The position numbers and the translations under genes were made by a program. From assembly GCF_029873635.1 (NCBI RefSeq), contig NC_080420.1, positions 121,838,719-121,902,718 of the forward strand: DNA of 64,000 nt. The letters are read 5' to 3'. The notes beneath the pieces were generated by a model. It ran no database searches and was not told where the DNA came from. It saw only the letters and a list, made by a program, of their open reading frames with translations. The DNA comes from Malania oleifera (lineage: Eukaryota; Streptophyta; Magnoliopsida; Santalales; Ximeniaceae). This document shows, one piece after another, positions 1 to 11,541 of this stretch (position 1 is the first letter of the stretch; each line of letters starts with the position of its first letter).

Positions 1-38
1 TCATTCCTTAACATTTCATTTCATTACTTCGTACTACA

Positions 39-156
39 GCTGGTTTTTAGCCATCATCAGTTAGTTTACGTAGAAACATGCTAGATCTGCTAACATAACT
101 CCTTTTAGTTGTCATCAATTAGTCTACACAAAAATGTGCTAGATCTGCTAACATGG
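39..156. repeat. Two tandem units of about 58 bp inside the LTR
   Basis: Two diverged units each end in 'GCTAGATCTGCTAACAT' and contain a 'CATCA(A/G)TTAGT(T/C)TAC' core. The related LTR at 49417-52074 has a different tandem repeat at the equivalent place (50539-50720), so position is kept while sequence is not. Confidence 0.7.
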
Positions 157-1131
157 CTGTCTTTCAGCTGTCTTACATTTACATGGTTGCATTTAACATA
201 CACAGGCAACATTGTCCATATCATATTTTATTCTCATTGTTTTACTTACTTAGCCTGCATCTCATACATTTAACATATATTTGCACAGAATCTCATGCCA
301 CACAATTTAGCAATAAAATTCATACACTACCTGTAAAATAAGCCAACAAACATTTAATGTTTATATACTGAAAATACCTTTCATTTCTTATTTAATTATC
401 CTGAAAATATTTCCCACTTTCATCAGTTCATTTTCGCATATACATATCTAATAAATAACCCTAAACTCGAAAAAAATATAATTTAAACAGTTGACATTTT
501 ATCCATACTGAAACATATACACGTACATATAACACAATTTATTTTTCTATTAAATTCATAAAAATTCTAATTTAATATATATTTTTTCCCTTACCTGGTT
601 TCTTGAACTACGCCAATAGGGACTCCGAAAAATACCTGTGACGCTCACTTGGACCCTGAAATTAAATTACTAGTTCCAATAAATTATTCCTGAATAAAAT
701 ATTAATTTAATACTTTCTAGGGCCATAATTTATAAATAAATAATAATACCCTTAAATTTAGCCAAATTCTCAAATTCCACTCTCGCTTTGGAGTAGGGCC
801 TAGAAAATTTCAATTGAAAAATTTACTTACGTCGAAATGACGACGACGACGACTAGGACCCCGTGGTGGTGTCCGTTCGTTGATTTAACCACATATTAAC
901 GTTCCCCAGGAGTAGTGCCCAAGTCGTTCCTATGAAAAAGTTGCTCCAGTAGAAATGTCGGCAGCGGAACCAGGATTCTAACGGCACCTTCCGTTTCTAG
1001 ATCCGTCGCAAACTTGCCGAGAAATTGAGAGAAGGAGAGAGATGAAAACGAACACCGGAAAATATTTTCAAGGGGGGGCATGTTTGCTTGTTCTTCTTCC
1101 TTCTTCTTTCTTCTTCTTCTTTTTGTCAGTT

Positions 1132-1136
<5 letters not shown>

Positions 1137-1178
<42 letters not shown>

Positions 1179-1211
1179 CTTATCTTATACTTATTATATA
1201 TATATATATAT
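1137..1211. repeat. (TA)n microsatellite
   Basis: Two TA runs, about 1137-1174 and 1194-1211, separated by AT-rich sequence. They lie in the same place as TA runs at 51750-51855 of the sister LTR, so they belong to the LTR rather than to the host. Confidence 0.9.
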
Positions 1212-1409
1212 CTTTTATTTTAATTAGTTTTTTTTTAAATCCAATGTAGAAATATTTAATTTAATAACTAATTATTTAATTAATTAATTTTTTTTAAAAT
1301 TTTTTTTCTTCTTTTTTTCCACGTCATTCCTTTTATTTATTTATCTGTTATTTTATTTATCTTTTTTTTCCAAATTATTTTATTTCTTTTAAATTTTTGA
1401 GTCTTTAAA

Positions 1410-2421
1410 TTATAGATGTTGGAAGAATTATAGTCGTTAGGACATGTAGGGTATTATTAATATTGTTTAAAATCATTTTAACCATAATTAACCTCGTTTT
1501 AAAATAGTTAGCCGCGGTAAAAATTCGGAGCAACCCGAGAGCACTGGTCGACCAAAATAGATTCGGTCGACCGAAGTTCATATGGCTCGGTTGACCGGAC
1601 CAATTTTGAACTTCAGGGTCGGTCGACAAGGAAGGACAATTTTTCCAAATTAGCGCGGTTCAGTTGACCAGGGTGAAAATGAACTAATTGGTCGGTCAAC
1701 CGAAAGAGACGATTTTTCAAAACAGCAAGGTTCAGTCGATCGGGACATTTTGAATTGAGAAGTTCGATCGACCAAGTTGTTGGGGCATTTTCTGAGGACC
1801 CTCGGTCGACCAGAGCGTTGGAGTACATTTTGGGTTCGGTCGACCAGGTAGTCAAAGTGTTGACTCCAAGAGAGTTCGATCGATCGGGTATAACTGAACT
1901 GACAAGTTTGGTAGACCAGGTCATGGTCAAATTATTGACCCGGACCCTGTTCAGTTGACTAAGAGGGTTTGAACTTCGTAGTTCGGTCGACTGAACTTGC
2001 ATTTTTGATGCATTTCGGTTCCAACTCCCTTATACATTTATCCTATTCAAATGATCATTCATATATATGCAAGTGTGAGTGTCCTAGGGTCATTTTTAGG
2101 TCCTTTTGAAGACATTAAAAAAATCTGGTGTCGATCAACAGGGTATTCCTAAGGTCTTTCTAAGGTCATTTTTAATTTACGGTTGGTTTGAGCTTACCTA
2201 TTAGATCATGCATGACAAACCAATTCCTATTTAATATTACAGACCCTTTGCATATAAATGAAATACAATACAATCGTAAATTGAGTCTTCAACTTCAGTT
2301 CCTCTTTGTGCTATCACTATGATCTGCCAATTAGAATACCTGCACATAAACTTGGCAGACATTAAATACCTGAGTATTTGTCATTATCAAAACAGGGATA
2401 TGACCTATAAGGTCGACAAAT
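1410..2421 (-). mobile_element. Partial Copia-type LTR, minus orientation
   Basis: Read on the minus strand from 2421, the sequence begins TG, soon has 'TGTTTTGATAATGACAAA', which resembles the usual first 50 bases of many plant Copia LTRs, and then runs into a palindrome array (1545-1995). The Copia-type LTR at 43625-45826 begins on the minus strand with TGTTGA and a similar 'TTTTGATGATAACAAA'. The downstream half (R/U5) is missing; the Tekay-type LTR ending at 1409 sits where it would continue. No TSD was found. The 2421 boundary is an estimate. Confidence 0.5.
1545..1995. repeat. Dispersed array of GGTCGACC-type palindromes
   Basis: At least ten perfect or degenerate copies of a TTCGGTCGACCGAA-like palindrome are scattered at 20-60 bp intervals, for example around 1545, 1565, 1618, 1690, 1735, 1765, 1805, 1840, 1880 and 1985. 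Sequence between copies is not repeated. The same architecture with other palindromes occurs in other LTRs of this window. Confidence 0.8.
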
Positions 2422-2962
2422 AATAAATGAAAAAACACCATGAGTGATTGCATGAAGCTTTTAAAGCTTTATGTGGAAGTGTTTTTAAAAAACTTAAGGA
2501 TTGAAGGGGATGGTAGAATAATTAATATGAATTGAATAAAATGTTATGGATAAAGACGATTGTTTGAGATGTTCAATATTTTGATTGAACTATTCGAAAT
2601 AAAATTTATTTGTTACTTACAAATCGAATCGAGATTTTTATTTTTGTGAGAGTTGTGCTAAAGAAGAGATGATGAAAAAGGAAATAATATTATTTGATTA
2701 TATTTATGATGCATGGCACGCAATTATTTATATAAAAATATTTTTAAATATGTAAATCAAATGAATTTATTAAATAATTAAAAATTATCAATAAATTAAT
2801 GATAACATTTCATTAATAGAGTTTGATATTTTATATTAATGGAGTTCTTCTGTGGACAGGATCCCCCTTCCTCATTTTATTTTATTTTTGCCAAAATCAA
2901 ATGCTAGAAAGCTCAAATTTTTTATTAAAAAGAATATATGCAAATAGTAGAAGGTAGACAAA

Positions 2963-2993
<31 letters not shown>

Positions 2994-3961
2994 CACTTTA
3001 ACTTACTCTATGAAATGTGTTCCTGTGGTAATTGTTATATGGGATTAATGAGGTTTATAGAAGTCGTGTCCAATTAATGAAATTGAACTGTTTTGAGTTG
3101 GAATTTAATGTTATGAAATCTTAATTGAATTCATAGTTTTTTTTTTCTTTTATTACATTGGAAGTTTGTTTTGGATTAGGCCTTATAAAGGATGTAATCT
3201 ATTTTTCATCCTGTATCCTTGTTTACCCTCTTAGTATTTGAACCAGAAACCTTAATCTCTGTTAGGAACAACAAAGTAGACCATGAAGACCTACAAATAT
3301 TTGAAGATTTCGAGAGTAAAGACACAGCACAATCGGGAGGGAAAAATCTAGAATAGGTGGCACAATGAAATCGTCTGGAATCATTCTTGTAACAAATTCT
3401 GTTATTAAAATATTGTCTAACTAGATGTTCTTTTGACGTGTAATAACCTATAAGTATATTGGGTAAACTGTAAGAAAAGTATTGTACAAAAACAATCAAT
3501 ATATTCTGATTGAGGCTTTTCTTCATACAGATTGTGTGTCTTCATCCTTCTTAATTTAATAATCTCAAACTTCAATTGATTTTTCCTATCTGACATTAAT
3601 CTCATATTTTCTAATAATAATTTTAACATCAAATTAATGATATTAAACTTTTTATTGTTTTTTGCCATTAAAAATACTATTTTACAAACTTAAAGTCAAA
3701 GACTGGTAAGGGGGAAAAATAATAATAAAAACAAAAATGCTTACATTCTTATGGGAAAGAATTTTCACATGATCAAAAACTAATCTCAGAGTGACATGAC
3801 ATTCTTCGTGCTAACACATTACTTATGGGTATAAATTTATTGAAATCAAAGTGCTACAATATAATTAATTTCACAACAAATTTTTCGTAAAACATTAAAG
3901 AATAGGCAACTTAAGGTAACCCTTTAAGAGGGTAATATGCAAAACTTTCAATGCTAATTTT
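2422..3961. other. AT-rich intergenic stretch with an (AAT)n run and a faint LTR remnant
   Basis: No gene is visible. An (AAT)n microsatellite lies at about 2964-2992. On the minus strand, 3200-3540 contains a stretch resembling the end of a Copia-type LTR followed by sequence like that which normally follows a primer-binding site, but it is too decayed to delimit. Short open frames here (up to 106 codons) show no recognisable domain. Confidence 0.5.
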
Positions 3962-4517
3962 AGGGCACGTATGATATTGTTGTTGTTTTCTATTTTTTGT
4001 TTCTATTTATTCATCATGAACAAAAAAATTATAAAAATGCGTTTGTTTATATTGTCAATATTCTGTTTCTATTGTAATTTTCCAGTTGCTTGCTAAAACA
4101 TTAAAAACCAAATTTTATGATTTTTCACTTGTTTTGGCAACCAATTATTAGAAATTATAATATCTAGAAATAGTTTTCCATTTTATACTCTTTTGCATCG
4201 AAATCAAAACTAAATAATCATATGAATTTAAATATAATTAAAATAAAAATATACATAAATTTCAAAAAATAATAAGAAAGTCAATTACAAAATTCTTTTA
4301 CTATTTTTTAGTTGTCATGTTCAATAAAATTTTTATTATAAAGTAAAATTTTAAAGTAGAACAATTAAGTAAAATAATTAGAATAACATGTATTAATTTT
4401 ATAAATGTCAACAAAATAAGTTGCTGGTATTTAGTTTTTAATTTCTATTTCTGATTTTTTCTTTTTGTTTTTGATTTTTTGTCTCTTTAGTTTTTGACAA
4501 TGATACCAAATGATCCC
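3962..4517. mobile_element. Candidate hAT-like MITE with imperfect terminal inverted repeats
   Basis: The left end 'GGGCACGTATGATATTGTTG' and the reverse complement of the right end 'GGGATCATTTGGTATCATTG' match over about 21 bp with several mismatches. The interior is AT-rich and non-coding. I could not find a convincing target-site duplication, so the superfamily is uncertain. Confidence 0.45.
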
Positions 4518-7277
4518 TTATGATGATCTTAAGAAGTATATATATATATTAATCAATTAAAATTGGATAAAAGACACTCATCTCTCATGAAATTTGACAA
4601 AAAGATCATGATTTTCCTTGAGATTTCAAAAATTTTAGAAATCTTCCCTGATGTTTTAAGAATTTCAGAACCTCTCTTAAAGTTTGTGAAAAAAACACAA
4701 TCTTTTCATTATATTTTGTAAAAAATAATAACAATAATAACATTACATTTTTAAACCCTCCGAGATGTCCGTATTATTTTTGAAAGCTTATGTGAGATAT
4801 CTGTCTTTTTATCAAATCTCATGAAATATGACCTTTAAATTTTTTTACAAATAAATAAATATTTATTAATTTATTTTTTATGCATTGCACAGATCTCTAC
4901 TAATGTATTCATACACCCATTACATAATGGAGATAAAAACAGAATTACAAAGATATTTTAAAATTAAACTTATTGTATTAAGATAGCCCAACACCCATGA
5001 TGACATTTTGGAATATATCCAAAGAGTATTTGATATAAAAGCATTAGCTTTCCTGCAAAAGCAAGTAAATAATTACTTGATTTATATATTGTATGGGCAT
5101 TGATGGGTAGCCAAGTTGGTTGATTTTAGTTTTAATAAACAATGTCATTGCCTTCATTGGAGGTATTTTTTAAGATCCCCTATGATGGCTTCACCCACCC
5201 TTAACCATTTTTCTTTCCTTGTTTATGTGAAGATAGCAGTAATTATGATTAATATTAATTTTAATTGTTATTAAAGTAATAATTTTGCAAGTCATTGTGA
5301 TTTTAATTGGTTTTGGGTGAAAATAAATTCATTTTTTTCTCGAGAAGTTGTAATTAATATTTTATCTTTGTCTGAACATTTAATCATATTAGGTGAAGAG
5401 TTCAATTTGGATAAGATCAAAATTTATTTTCTTTTTTATTAAAATCCAAATAGAACCTTAATATTTTAATGAATTAATTGTAGTACAAAAAGGCACATAC
5501 CTCATTTGAGGTTTGGTAAGAGACATTGACCTCTTCTTAGGTTTCAAAAATTCAAATGACCTCCCACGAACCTCTCATAACAAAGTCTCATTTTGTTTTT
5601 TCAAAATACAAAAGGAGGTTAGTATATTTTTTTATTTTTTTTGTTGTCAAACCTTAATTGAGGTCTGAAAATTCTGAAAAGCTTAAGGCCGTATTTGGAA
5701 CTCATAAAATATTACAAAAAACAAAGAAAAATATCAAGAAATTCACGTTTTCATGTTTGATTAACGAGGAAAGTAAGGGAAAAAATGAAAAATACATCAA
5801 ATTCATGAACAAAATTTTAATTTTACACATAATTAATATTTTATCTTTTTTTAATTTATAATCATATAAAAACGAACATTCATATTTAATTGAATTTAAT
5901 ATAAAAAGAAAATATAATAAAAAATAAATTTTCTCCTTATTTTTATTTTATTTTATTTTATTTTCCCAAGTAAAATCTTTGATCTTGACATACCCTAAGA
6001 AAAGTCCCTAATTTTTTTTTTTAATTTTTTGTCAAATATTATGAGAGATTAATATTGTTTTTGCCCTAAATTATAATATTAAATTGGGGAGGACAGTCAT
6101 GATGGATGAGGCAAGCCAAAGAAAAAGGAGAGAATGGTGAAGGGGTTGTGGGCTGGACCCCTACTAAGATTTTCCATAATCATGGCAGATAAAGGGAGGC
6201 AATGGCAGGACAGAGCATGTATTGGTGGGGCTAAGCCCAAAGCCTACACAAGAAAATAAAAATAAAAAAACCATCAATAAGGGTACCCATCTTTGGTTGT
6301 ACAAATATGTTTTTTTTTTTTTGAAAAAATAAAAATTAAATTTAATATGTACTAAAAATAAATGTTGAACTCAAAAAGTATAAAAAATTATAAGTGGTGT
6401 TTGATAGTATTAGAATAAGTGTTAATAAATTATGTATCGTTTGGATATGAATTTTATTATTAGTTGTTGATGTTGGAAAAGTGGATTAACACTTCAGAGG
6501 TTGAGGAGATTGAGAGTTGATAAAGATTCATCACCACCTCTAAGCTCTGCAAGATGAAAATAGGCTCTTGACACGTTAAGGCCTCCGAGGAATCTCTTTA
6601 ATGCCTACAATAATGAATGAGTCTAGAAAATTAGAAAAGATACGAACGACTTTTGAGACGAAAAGAGAATTATAAGTATTTTTAACTTTTTCCTCCTTTT
6701 ATGGCATAAATAGTCAAAAAATTAACATAAATGACTTCTTTAAATTTATATATATATTTTTTAAAAAGTAATGATTTCGAAAAGTAAGTAGTTATTTTGT
6801 TCAAGCCAAACAACACTTATTCTTGTAAGTGCTTGTTTTAAATGATAAAGTGTCATAAACTTTTTTTTTTTTTGAGTGCTCCCAAACAAGAGTTAGACAT
6901 ATCATAGGACAAATAGAAAAAATGAAATATATTTGCCAAATTAGAATGCATGAAGATGCAGTGAAAGGTAATGCAAAGGTTATAGAAGCATATGAATTGA
7001 AATATTACATGTCTTTAACTTTCTACCATTTGTATAATAAAGTTATTTTTTAGCTTTTATATAAGCATTTAAAAACTAGAAAATGAAGTAGAATTGTTAT
7101 AATCTATGAAAATATAAAATTAAAATAAAAATTTTGAGAAGTGATGTGACTCTTAAGAGGTTACTTGGAATTTCAAAATATTTTAAAAATAAAAATTATA
7201 TAAAGGCTTTTACTTTTTTTTTTTGAAAAATGAAAAAAGAATAAATATGTAAGAAATTAATATGCAAAAATTTCAGT
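4518..7277. other. AT-rich intergenic DNA without recognisable genes
   Basis: The stretch contains homopolymer runs, a short (TTTTA)n run near 5940-5962 and two related decayed passages (about 4560-4830 and 5490-5660) built around phrases such as 'GAGATTTCAAAAATTT', probably from an old repeat family. A direct repeat unit lies at 6091-6193 and is annotated separately. Short open frames look random. Confidence 0.6.
6091..6193 (+). repeat. Direct repeat, copy 1
   Basis: About 100 bp, containing 'GATGGATGAGGCAAGC' and 'GTGGGCTGGACCCCTACT', recur at 8201-8300 with roughly one difference in ten. The two copies flank the RTE/SINE block 2.1 kb apart. Confidence 0.8.
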
Positions 7278-7990
7278 GTAACAACGACAACAACAATAAA
7301 ACCAAACCTTAAGTTCACTAGGTAGGGTTAGTTTTATGATGAACTTTTTAATTTTTTATTTTTTTACAAGTTTAGGACTATAAAATTCTTATTCATTATC
7401 TCATTCTAAGTTATTTTAAGCTTACCTTTATCCATTCTATTGTCTCCTATAATAATTAACTCACTCTTACTCGCTGACACACGATGTGACGTACGCTGCA
7501 AAGGTTCAAACCATTTGAGTCATCCCTCACTTATCTTATTTTATATGATAGTTACACCTTACTTTTTTTTTTTTTTTGGAATACGCACAGAGTATCCACG
7601 CGTCCGTTTTACGGTCCGCATGACTAATCCTGCGCCCCTTGAAGTTGACCCCACAACTCCAAAGGGAGGGTAAATTCAGGAGTCCAGGGGAGGAAACGAG
7701 TCCGGAAGGGTTTGAACACCTGACCTCATGAAAGGCACTCCCGTAGCCCGCACTACTATCTGAACCACACCCTGGGGGTTAAGTTACACCTTACTTACCA
7801 CAAATATGTTTAGTCCTTAATTTATCTTTCAATAGTATAACACTCATCCATTTAAACATTCTCATGCTAACAACTTTTATTTTTTAGATATTTTGTTTCT
7901 TCATCGTCCAATATTCAGATCCATGTACTATATTTGGTCTTATAGTAGTCTTATAAAACTTTTATTTAAATGCAAAAATTTTAGTATGCC
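7278..7990 (-). mobile_element. RTE-type LINE 3' fragment, interrupted by a SINE
   Basis: On the minus strand the sequence encodes a degenerate version of the C-terminal end of plant RTE LINE ORFs. It aligns with 33590-33990 and with the plus-strand copy at 31739-31999, sharing the stretch around 'MRILKWMNDITLKDKLRNE'. It ends in a (TTG)n-like tail, seen on the plus strand as CAACAACAA near 7280, which is typical of RTE 3' ends. A SINE splits it at 7565-7781. The reading frame is full of stops. Confidence 0.75.
7565..7781 (-). mobile_element. tRNA-derived SINE with 15-bp target-site duplication
   Basis: The element is flanked by direct repeats 'AGTTACACCTTACTT' at 7550-7564 and 7782-7796. 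On the minus strand it begins 'CCCAGGGTGTGGTTCAG', carries a box-B-like 'GTGTTCAAACCC' and ends in an A-tail of about 14 (plus-strand T run 7564-7577). Removing it restores continuous RTE sequence matching 33840-33910. This shows a clean retroposition event. The body is only about 217 bp and non-coding; the family name is unknown to me. Confidence 0.9.
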
Positions 7991-8565
7991 CGTTCTCAGA
8001 AGTTATATGCATGTCAAACTATTCTTTCAGTGTTTGATGGAGAAAAAATAAAAGACAAAAGAAAATTTATTATTTTTTAAAAAGTCTAATGGAATATTAA
8101 TTTTTTGAAGGATAGGTTATGATATTGAATTGAGGATGTTGGTCCTAGTGGTTACACCTGCAGGGGCAGCCATGAAAAGAAAAAAATAAAAAATAAAAAG
8201 GAGAATGATGGATGAGGCAAGCTAAAGAAAAAGGAGAGAATGGTGGAGGGGGCCGTGGGCTGGACCCCTACTTACATTTTCCAAAATCATGGTAGATAAA
8301 ACACATGTCGCAGGTTTTGGTCACCTATCAAGGTTTGCTTTTTGTCAACTTTAGTGCTAATACTTTTTATATTAAGTTTTATTTTTATTTTTGTTTTTTT
8401 AAAATTTTTATTATTATTATTTTTGTTTACGCTTTTGATTCCAAACCATTTTATTTTCGATTGTCTCCTCTCTTCATATCAAATATCATTAAAAATAAAA
8501 TTTTATTTTAGTATAATTAAAAACTAAGAAAAATAAATATTAATAATATAAAAATCAAAATTTTG
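7991..8565. other. AT-rich intergenic DNA containing the second direct-repeat copy
   Basis: The only recognisable item is the second copy (8201-8300) of the direct repeat at 6091-6193. The rest is low-complexity T/A-rich sequence with no gene signature. Confidence 0.6.
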
Positions 8566-8842
8566 CTTATTAGTTTAGCATATTTTTTAATATTCCTTAT
8601 ATGTATTTCTTAATATTCTTCAATTTCCAAACATGGTCTCATTGATAATATTGTACAATCAAAGAGTTTAAATTTTTAATATTGTAAAATATTCTCTAAA
8701 TTTAATTGCTTTGATAATTGACCATCTAATATTATATGAGAAATCAAGATTTTAAAATTTCACTTATGGTATCATGCCATAATTGAATTTTCGAAAATGG
8801 TGATGACATTTGAACAATGAACTGTGTCAAGATTGTACTAAG

Positions 8843-9189
8843 TGTCATGGACCCCCAAAATTAGACTCAACTAAAGGGTCTTGCGGCACTCGTCGAGGCT
8901 CTCCTTAATAGACTCAGCCAATAGTCACTCGCTCAAACCTGCAACGTGAGCATCCCATAAGGACAAGCAACCACTCATCATGACATATTAATATAGACAT
9001 CGAAGGATCAGGAAGACAAGACATTCATGCTCAATGATAAAATGAAGACTAATTATCTTATTCAAATGAGAGAACGCTAAGCAAGTCATAACACCAGAAG
9101 TTTGATATTCATTCACAAATCCCTAGAGAATACATGTAAAGCCATCTCACTCCCCTTTTAAATCCCCATTACAATGTCAGCCCCTAACA
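8843..9189 (-). repeat. 3' LTR of the gag-only Ty3 element
   Basis: 347 bp, about nine-tenths identical to 11195-11541 by eye. Plus-map ends are TGTCATGGACCCCC and GCCCCTAACA. It lies next to the polypurine tract. Confidence 0.9.
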
Positions 9190-9753
9190 TTCTCCCCCAC
9201 TTATTCTATCGACGACCTCGTCAATTTGTTGTAAAGAGTCTTCAATCTTCAGGTTTTGTTGTCGTTGTCTTGAAATTCATGAGTTCTTGGATCTTCTGTG
9301 TGGGTTATTGGAAGTCTTTCGTCGTGTCACCCCCATTATTCTCCTAACCAAGTGTTGTTGTTGACGACTTGCATCTTTGCTGACTCTATCTGCAAGGATC
9401 TTCGCTATGTTTTTGGCTACTATCTTCATTTACGGAAGGGTTCATCTCCTGCATTTCCATCTATACTGATCTTCTTCATGGACCTGGGGCTCTCCAAAAC
9501 CTAGATCTCCTAGCTTCAAATTGTCATGGTCATGTAGGTTATTCATCTATCACCACCTCAACGAGACATGATTAGTAGCAACATATTTCACAAAAATTAC
9601 TACAAAAGTAATACATCTGATAGGAAACATAAGTTCACAAAAAGTTGCATGTATTTTCCCCCATTCCACGGGCTAATTGGGTTTTTAAGGACTCCCCAAA
9701 AGCCTTCGGGTGCCCACCATACTTTTCTTTTCTCCCAAATTGGTGTTTAAGAT

Positions 9754-11160
9754 TTATGTACCGTCTTGGACTGTTTTCAAGACATTCAAGGCCTTTCGCT
9801 CCAGGCATTCAGCTACAGGACGGGGCCCCATGCACAGAAAACAAGCAAGTGGTGGTTGACGCACCCCACTCCTTCCATCTTTGTCATTCCACTCTCTCGT
9901 TGTTCTGGGTCCCCTATCGCTTAAGAAGCTATTAGATCCCTTGTCGCTCTCTCTGCCTGTAGATCTATACACCCGAGATAATCTTTGATCATGATCGTCA
10001 GGTGCTGAGTATTTCCTTTTCTGAGAACCTTTTGAGTAGTCATTTAACTGGCCCCTCGTTGCAAGGGTCTGGCTTGAGAAATCCTCCAATCTTTCAGCTG
10101 CTACGAGAGTCACAGGAAGGTCACAAATTCCTTGTCTTTGCAGCTCATTCTTTGGCCATGATTTGAGTCCTCGAAGAAAATGGAAGACAATGTCAGAATC
10201 CGTCATATCCTTGATGTCGAGCATACATACTTCCCCTATCGAGTATGTCTGTTGTAATTCAAACACCTTGCAACGCGCCATATACTCTGTATTCCCTGGG
10301 TAAAATGTTCTTTCAAGGCATGTTTTAACTCTTCCCAAGTATTGATGGTACACCGGTTGTTTTGCATGTCTTCACATTTGGTTCTCCACCATAATTTAGC
10401 ATCCTCAGTAAGATATAGTATTGCAATGTTAACTCGATCCTCCTCTATGTCAATCCTTGAGCACTTAAAGTAGTGTTTCAAAGCAAAGATGAAGTTGTCT
10501 AACTCTTTTGCAACTCGAGCACCACCAAAACATTTAGGTTCTGGAACTTTAATCCGGGTTCCTGCACCAGTGTCGGTTAAGGACCTTCGAGACATTTGGG
10601 CCACTGCATTTAGCCTAGAACTCACCTCTTGTAAGTTATTATGAAATTGATCCGTCATGTTTCAAAGATTACCCACCTCCTTCAAATCCTCTTTCATGGC
10701 GCTAATAGATTCTTTGACATTCTCTGCAAGTACATAGAAATCATCAGATAATTCCTGTAGGGAGGCCTCAAACTCTATTGGCTCTCTCCCTTGTGATGTA
10801 AGAAATGCCATTATGCCCTCAATTTGTTTCAGCCTATTCTCGAAGGCTTCCAATTGCTCCATGTTTCACTGGAAGACCTCAAGCCTATTGGTATTTTCTC
10901 CGAGGATTTTATACGTGAAATGAATTTCTCCAGTTCTACAATTCGCAACTCAAGCTCAGATACACTATAAAGGGTTCCTCTAGTGTTCTCTTGGGCGGTC
11001 TCAAGCTCTATTGGCATGTCTCTTTCTTTTGACATTTCTGTCACAAACGCTTGGAGTTTGAAAAACTTTTTCTCCAAGGTTTTAAGGTTTGTCACTTTTG
11101 CCTCCAGCGCCTCAATGCACTCTATCTTTATGGACTTTGAAGTTTTCATTCTGCCGTTTA
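9754..11160 (-). pseudogene. Broken gag of the gag-only Ty3 element
   Basis: Reading on the minus strand, the N-terminal part is coiled-coil-like and rich in K/E/L. The capsid region follows ('WWRTKCEDMQ', 'TWEELKHALKEHF', then 'NTEYMARCKVFELQQT'), and a zinc-knuckle-like segment 'CFLCMGPRPVAEC' lies near the C terminus, in which the usual histidine appears replaced. The frame is broken by a shift near 10860, an in-frame TGA at 10662-10664 and another shift near 10300-10350. Known chromovirus Gag proteins carry a similar C-x2-C knuckle before protease. Here the frame stops soon after it, and protease is absent. It is a relic, possibly expressed as RNA only. Confidence 0.8.
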
Positions 11161-11194
11161 TGGTGCTCACGCACATGAAGCTCTGATACCAACA

Positions 11195-11541
11195 GTCACA
11201 GACCCCCAGATTGGACTCAACTAAGGGGTCGTGTGGCACTCGTCAAGGCTCTCCTCAATAGAGTCAGCCAATAGTCACTCATTCAAACCTTCAACGTGAG
11301 CATCTCGTAAGTACAAGCAACCACTCATCATGATATATTAATATATACATTGAAGGATCAGGAAGACTAGAGACATTCATGCTTAATGATAAAATAGAGA
11401 CTACTTATTTTATTCAAATGAGAGAACACTAAACAAATCATAACATAAGAAGTTTGATATTCATTCACAAATCCCTGGAGAATACATGTAAAGTCATCTC
11501 ACTCCCACATTAAATCCTCATTACAATGTTAGCCCCTAACA
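11195..11541 (-). repeat. 5' LTR of the gag-only Ty3 element
   Basis: 347 bp and paired with 8843-9189. On the minus strand it is followed immediately by the Met-tRNA primer-binding site. The first base of the plus-map end has changed, so TGTC reads AGTC. Confidence 0.85.

Larger units (their letters stand above)
1..1409 (-). mobile_element. Tekay-type Ty3 LTR, 3' part on the plus map, truncated by window start
   Basis: From about 280 this stretch aligns by eye, base for base over long runs, with 50840-52070, the end of a complete minus-oriented LTR bounded at 49417-52074. The shared features include the passage around 'TGGTTTCTTGAACTACGCCA', the phrase 'GACCCCGTGGTGGTGTCCG', a pyrimidine/TA-rich stretch, and a terminal 'GTCTTTAAA' where the intact copy has 'GTCTTTACA'. 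The boundary is placed at 1409 on that basis. The upstream part lies outside the window, so whether it is a solo LTR or part of an element cannot be told. Confidence 0.8.
8843..11541 (-). mobile_element. Non-autonomous Ty3 element with LTRs and gag, pol deleted
   Basis: The element is bounded by TSD CTAAG (8838-8842 and 11542-11546). Two near-identical 347-bp LTRs (8843-9189 and 11195-11541) start TG and end CA on the plus map. On the minus strand the 5' LTR is followed by a primer-binding site matching the 3' end of initiator Met-tRNA (TGGTATCAGAGC, 11179-11190) and the 3' LTR is preceded by a polypurine tract (AAGTGGGGGAGAA, near 9190-9202). Between them lie gag and about 550 bp without similarity to pol. 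No protease, reverse transcriptase or integrase is visible, so it would need enzymes from elsewhere. Confidence 0.9.

Noticed and set aside
1417..2419. A plus-strand Copia LTR starting TGTTGGAAG at 1417
   Set aside because: No matching 5-bp flanks, and the typical LTR-start sequence is found on the minus strand at the other end. I prefer a minus-oriented truncated LTR.
7440..7673. 77-codon frame with a GC-richer end
   Set aside because: It runs across the RTE/SINE junction in antisense.
9645..9935. Plus-strand frame of 96 codons
   Set aside because: It is antisense to the gag zinc-knuckle region of the minus-strand Ty3 element.
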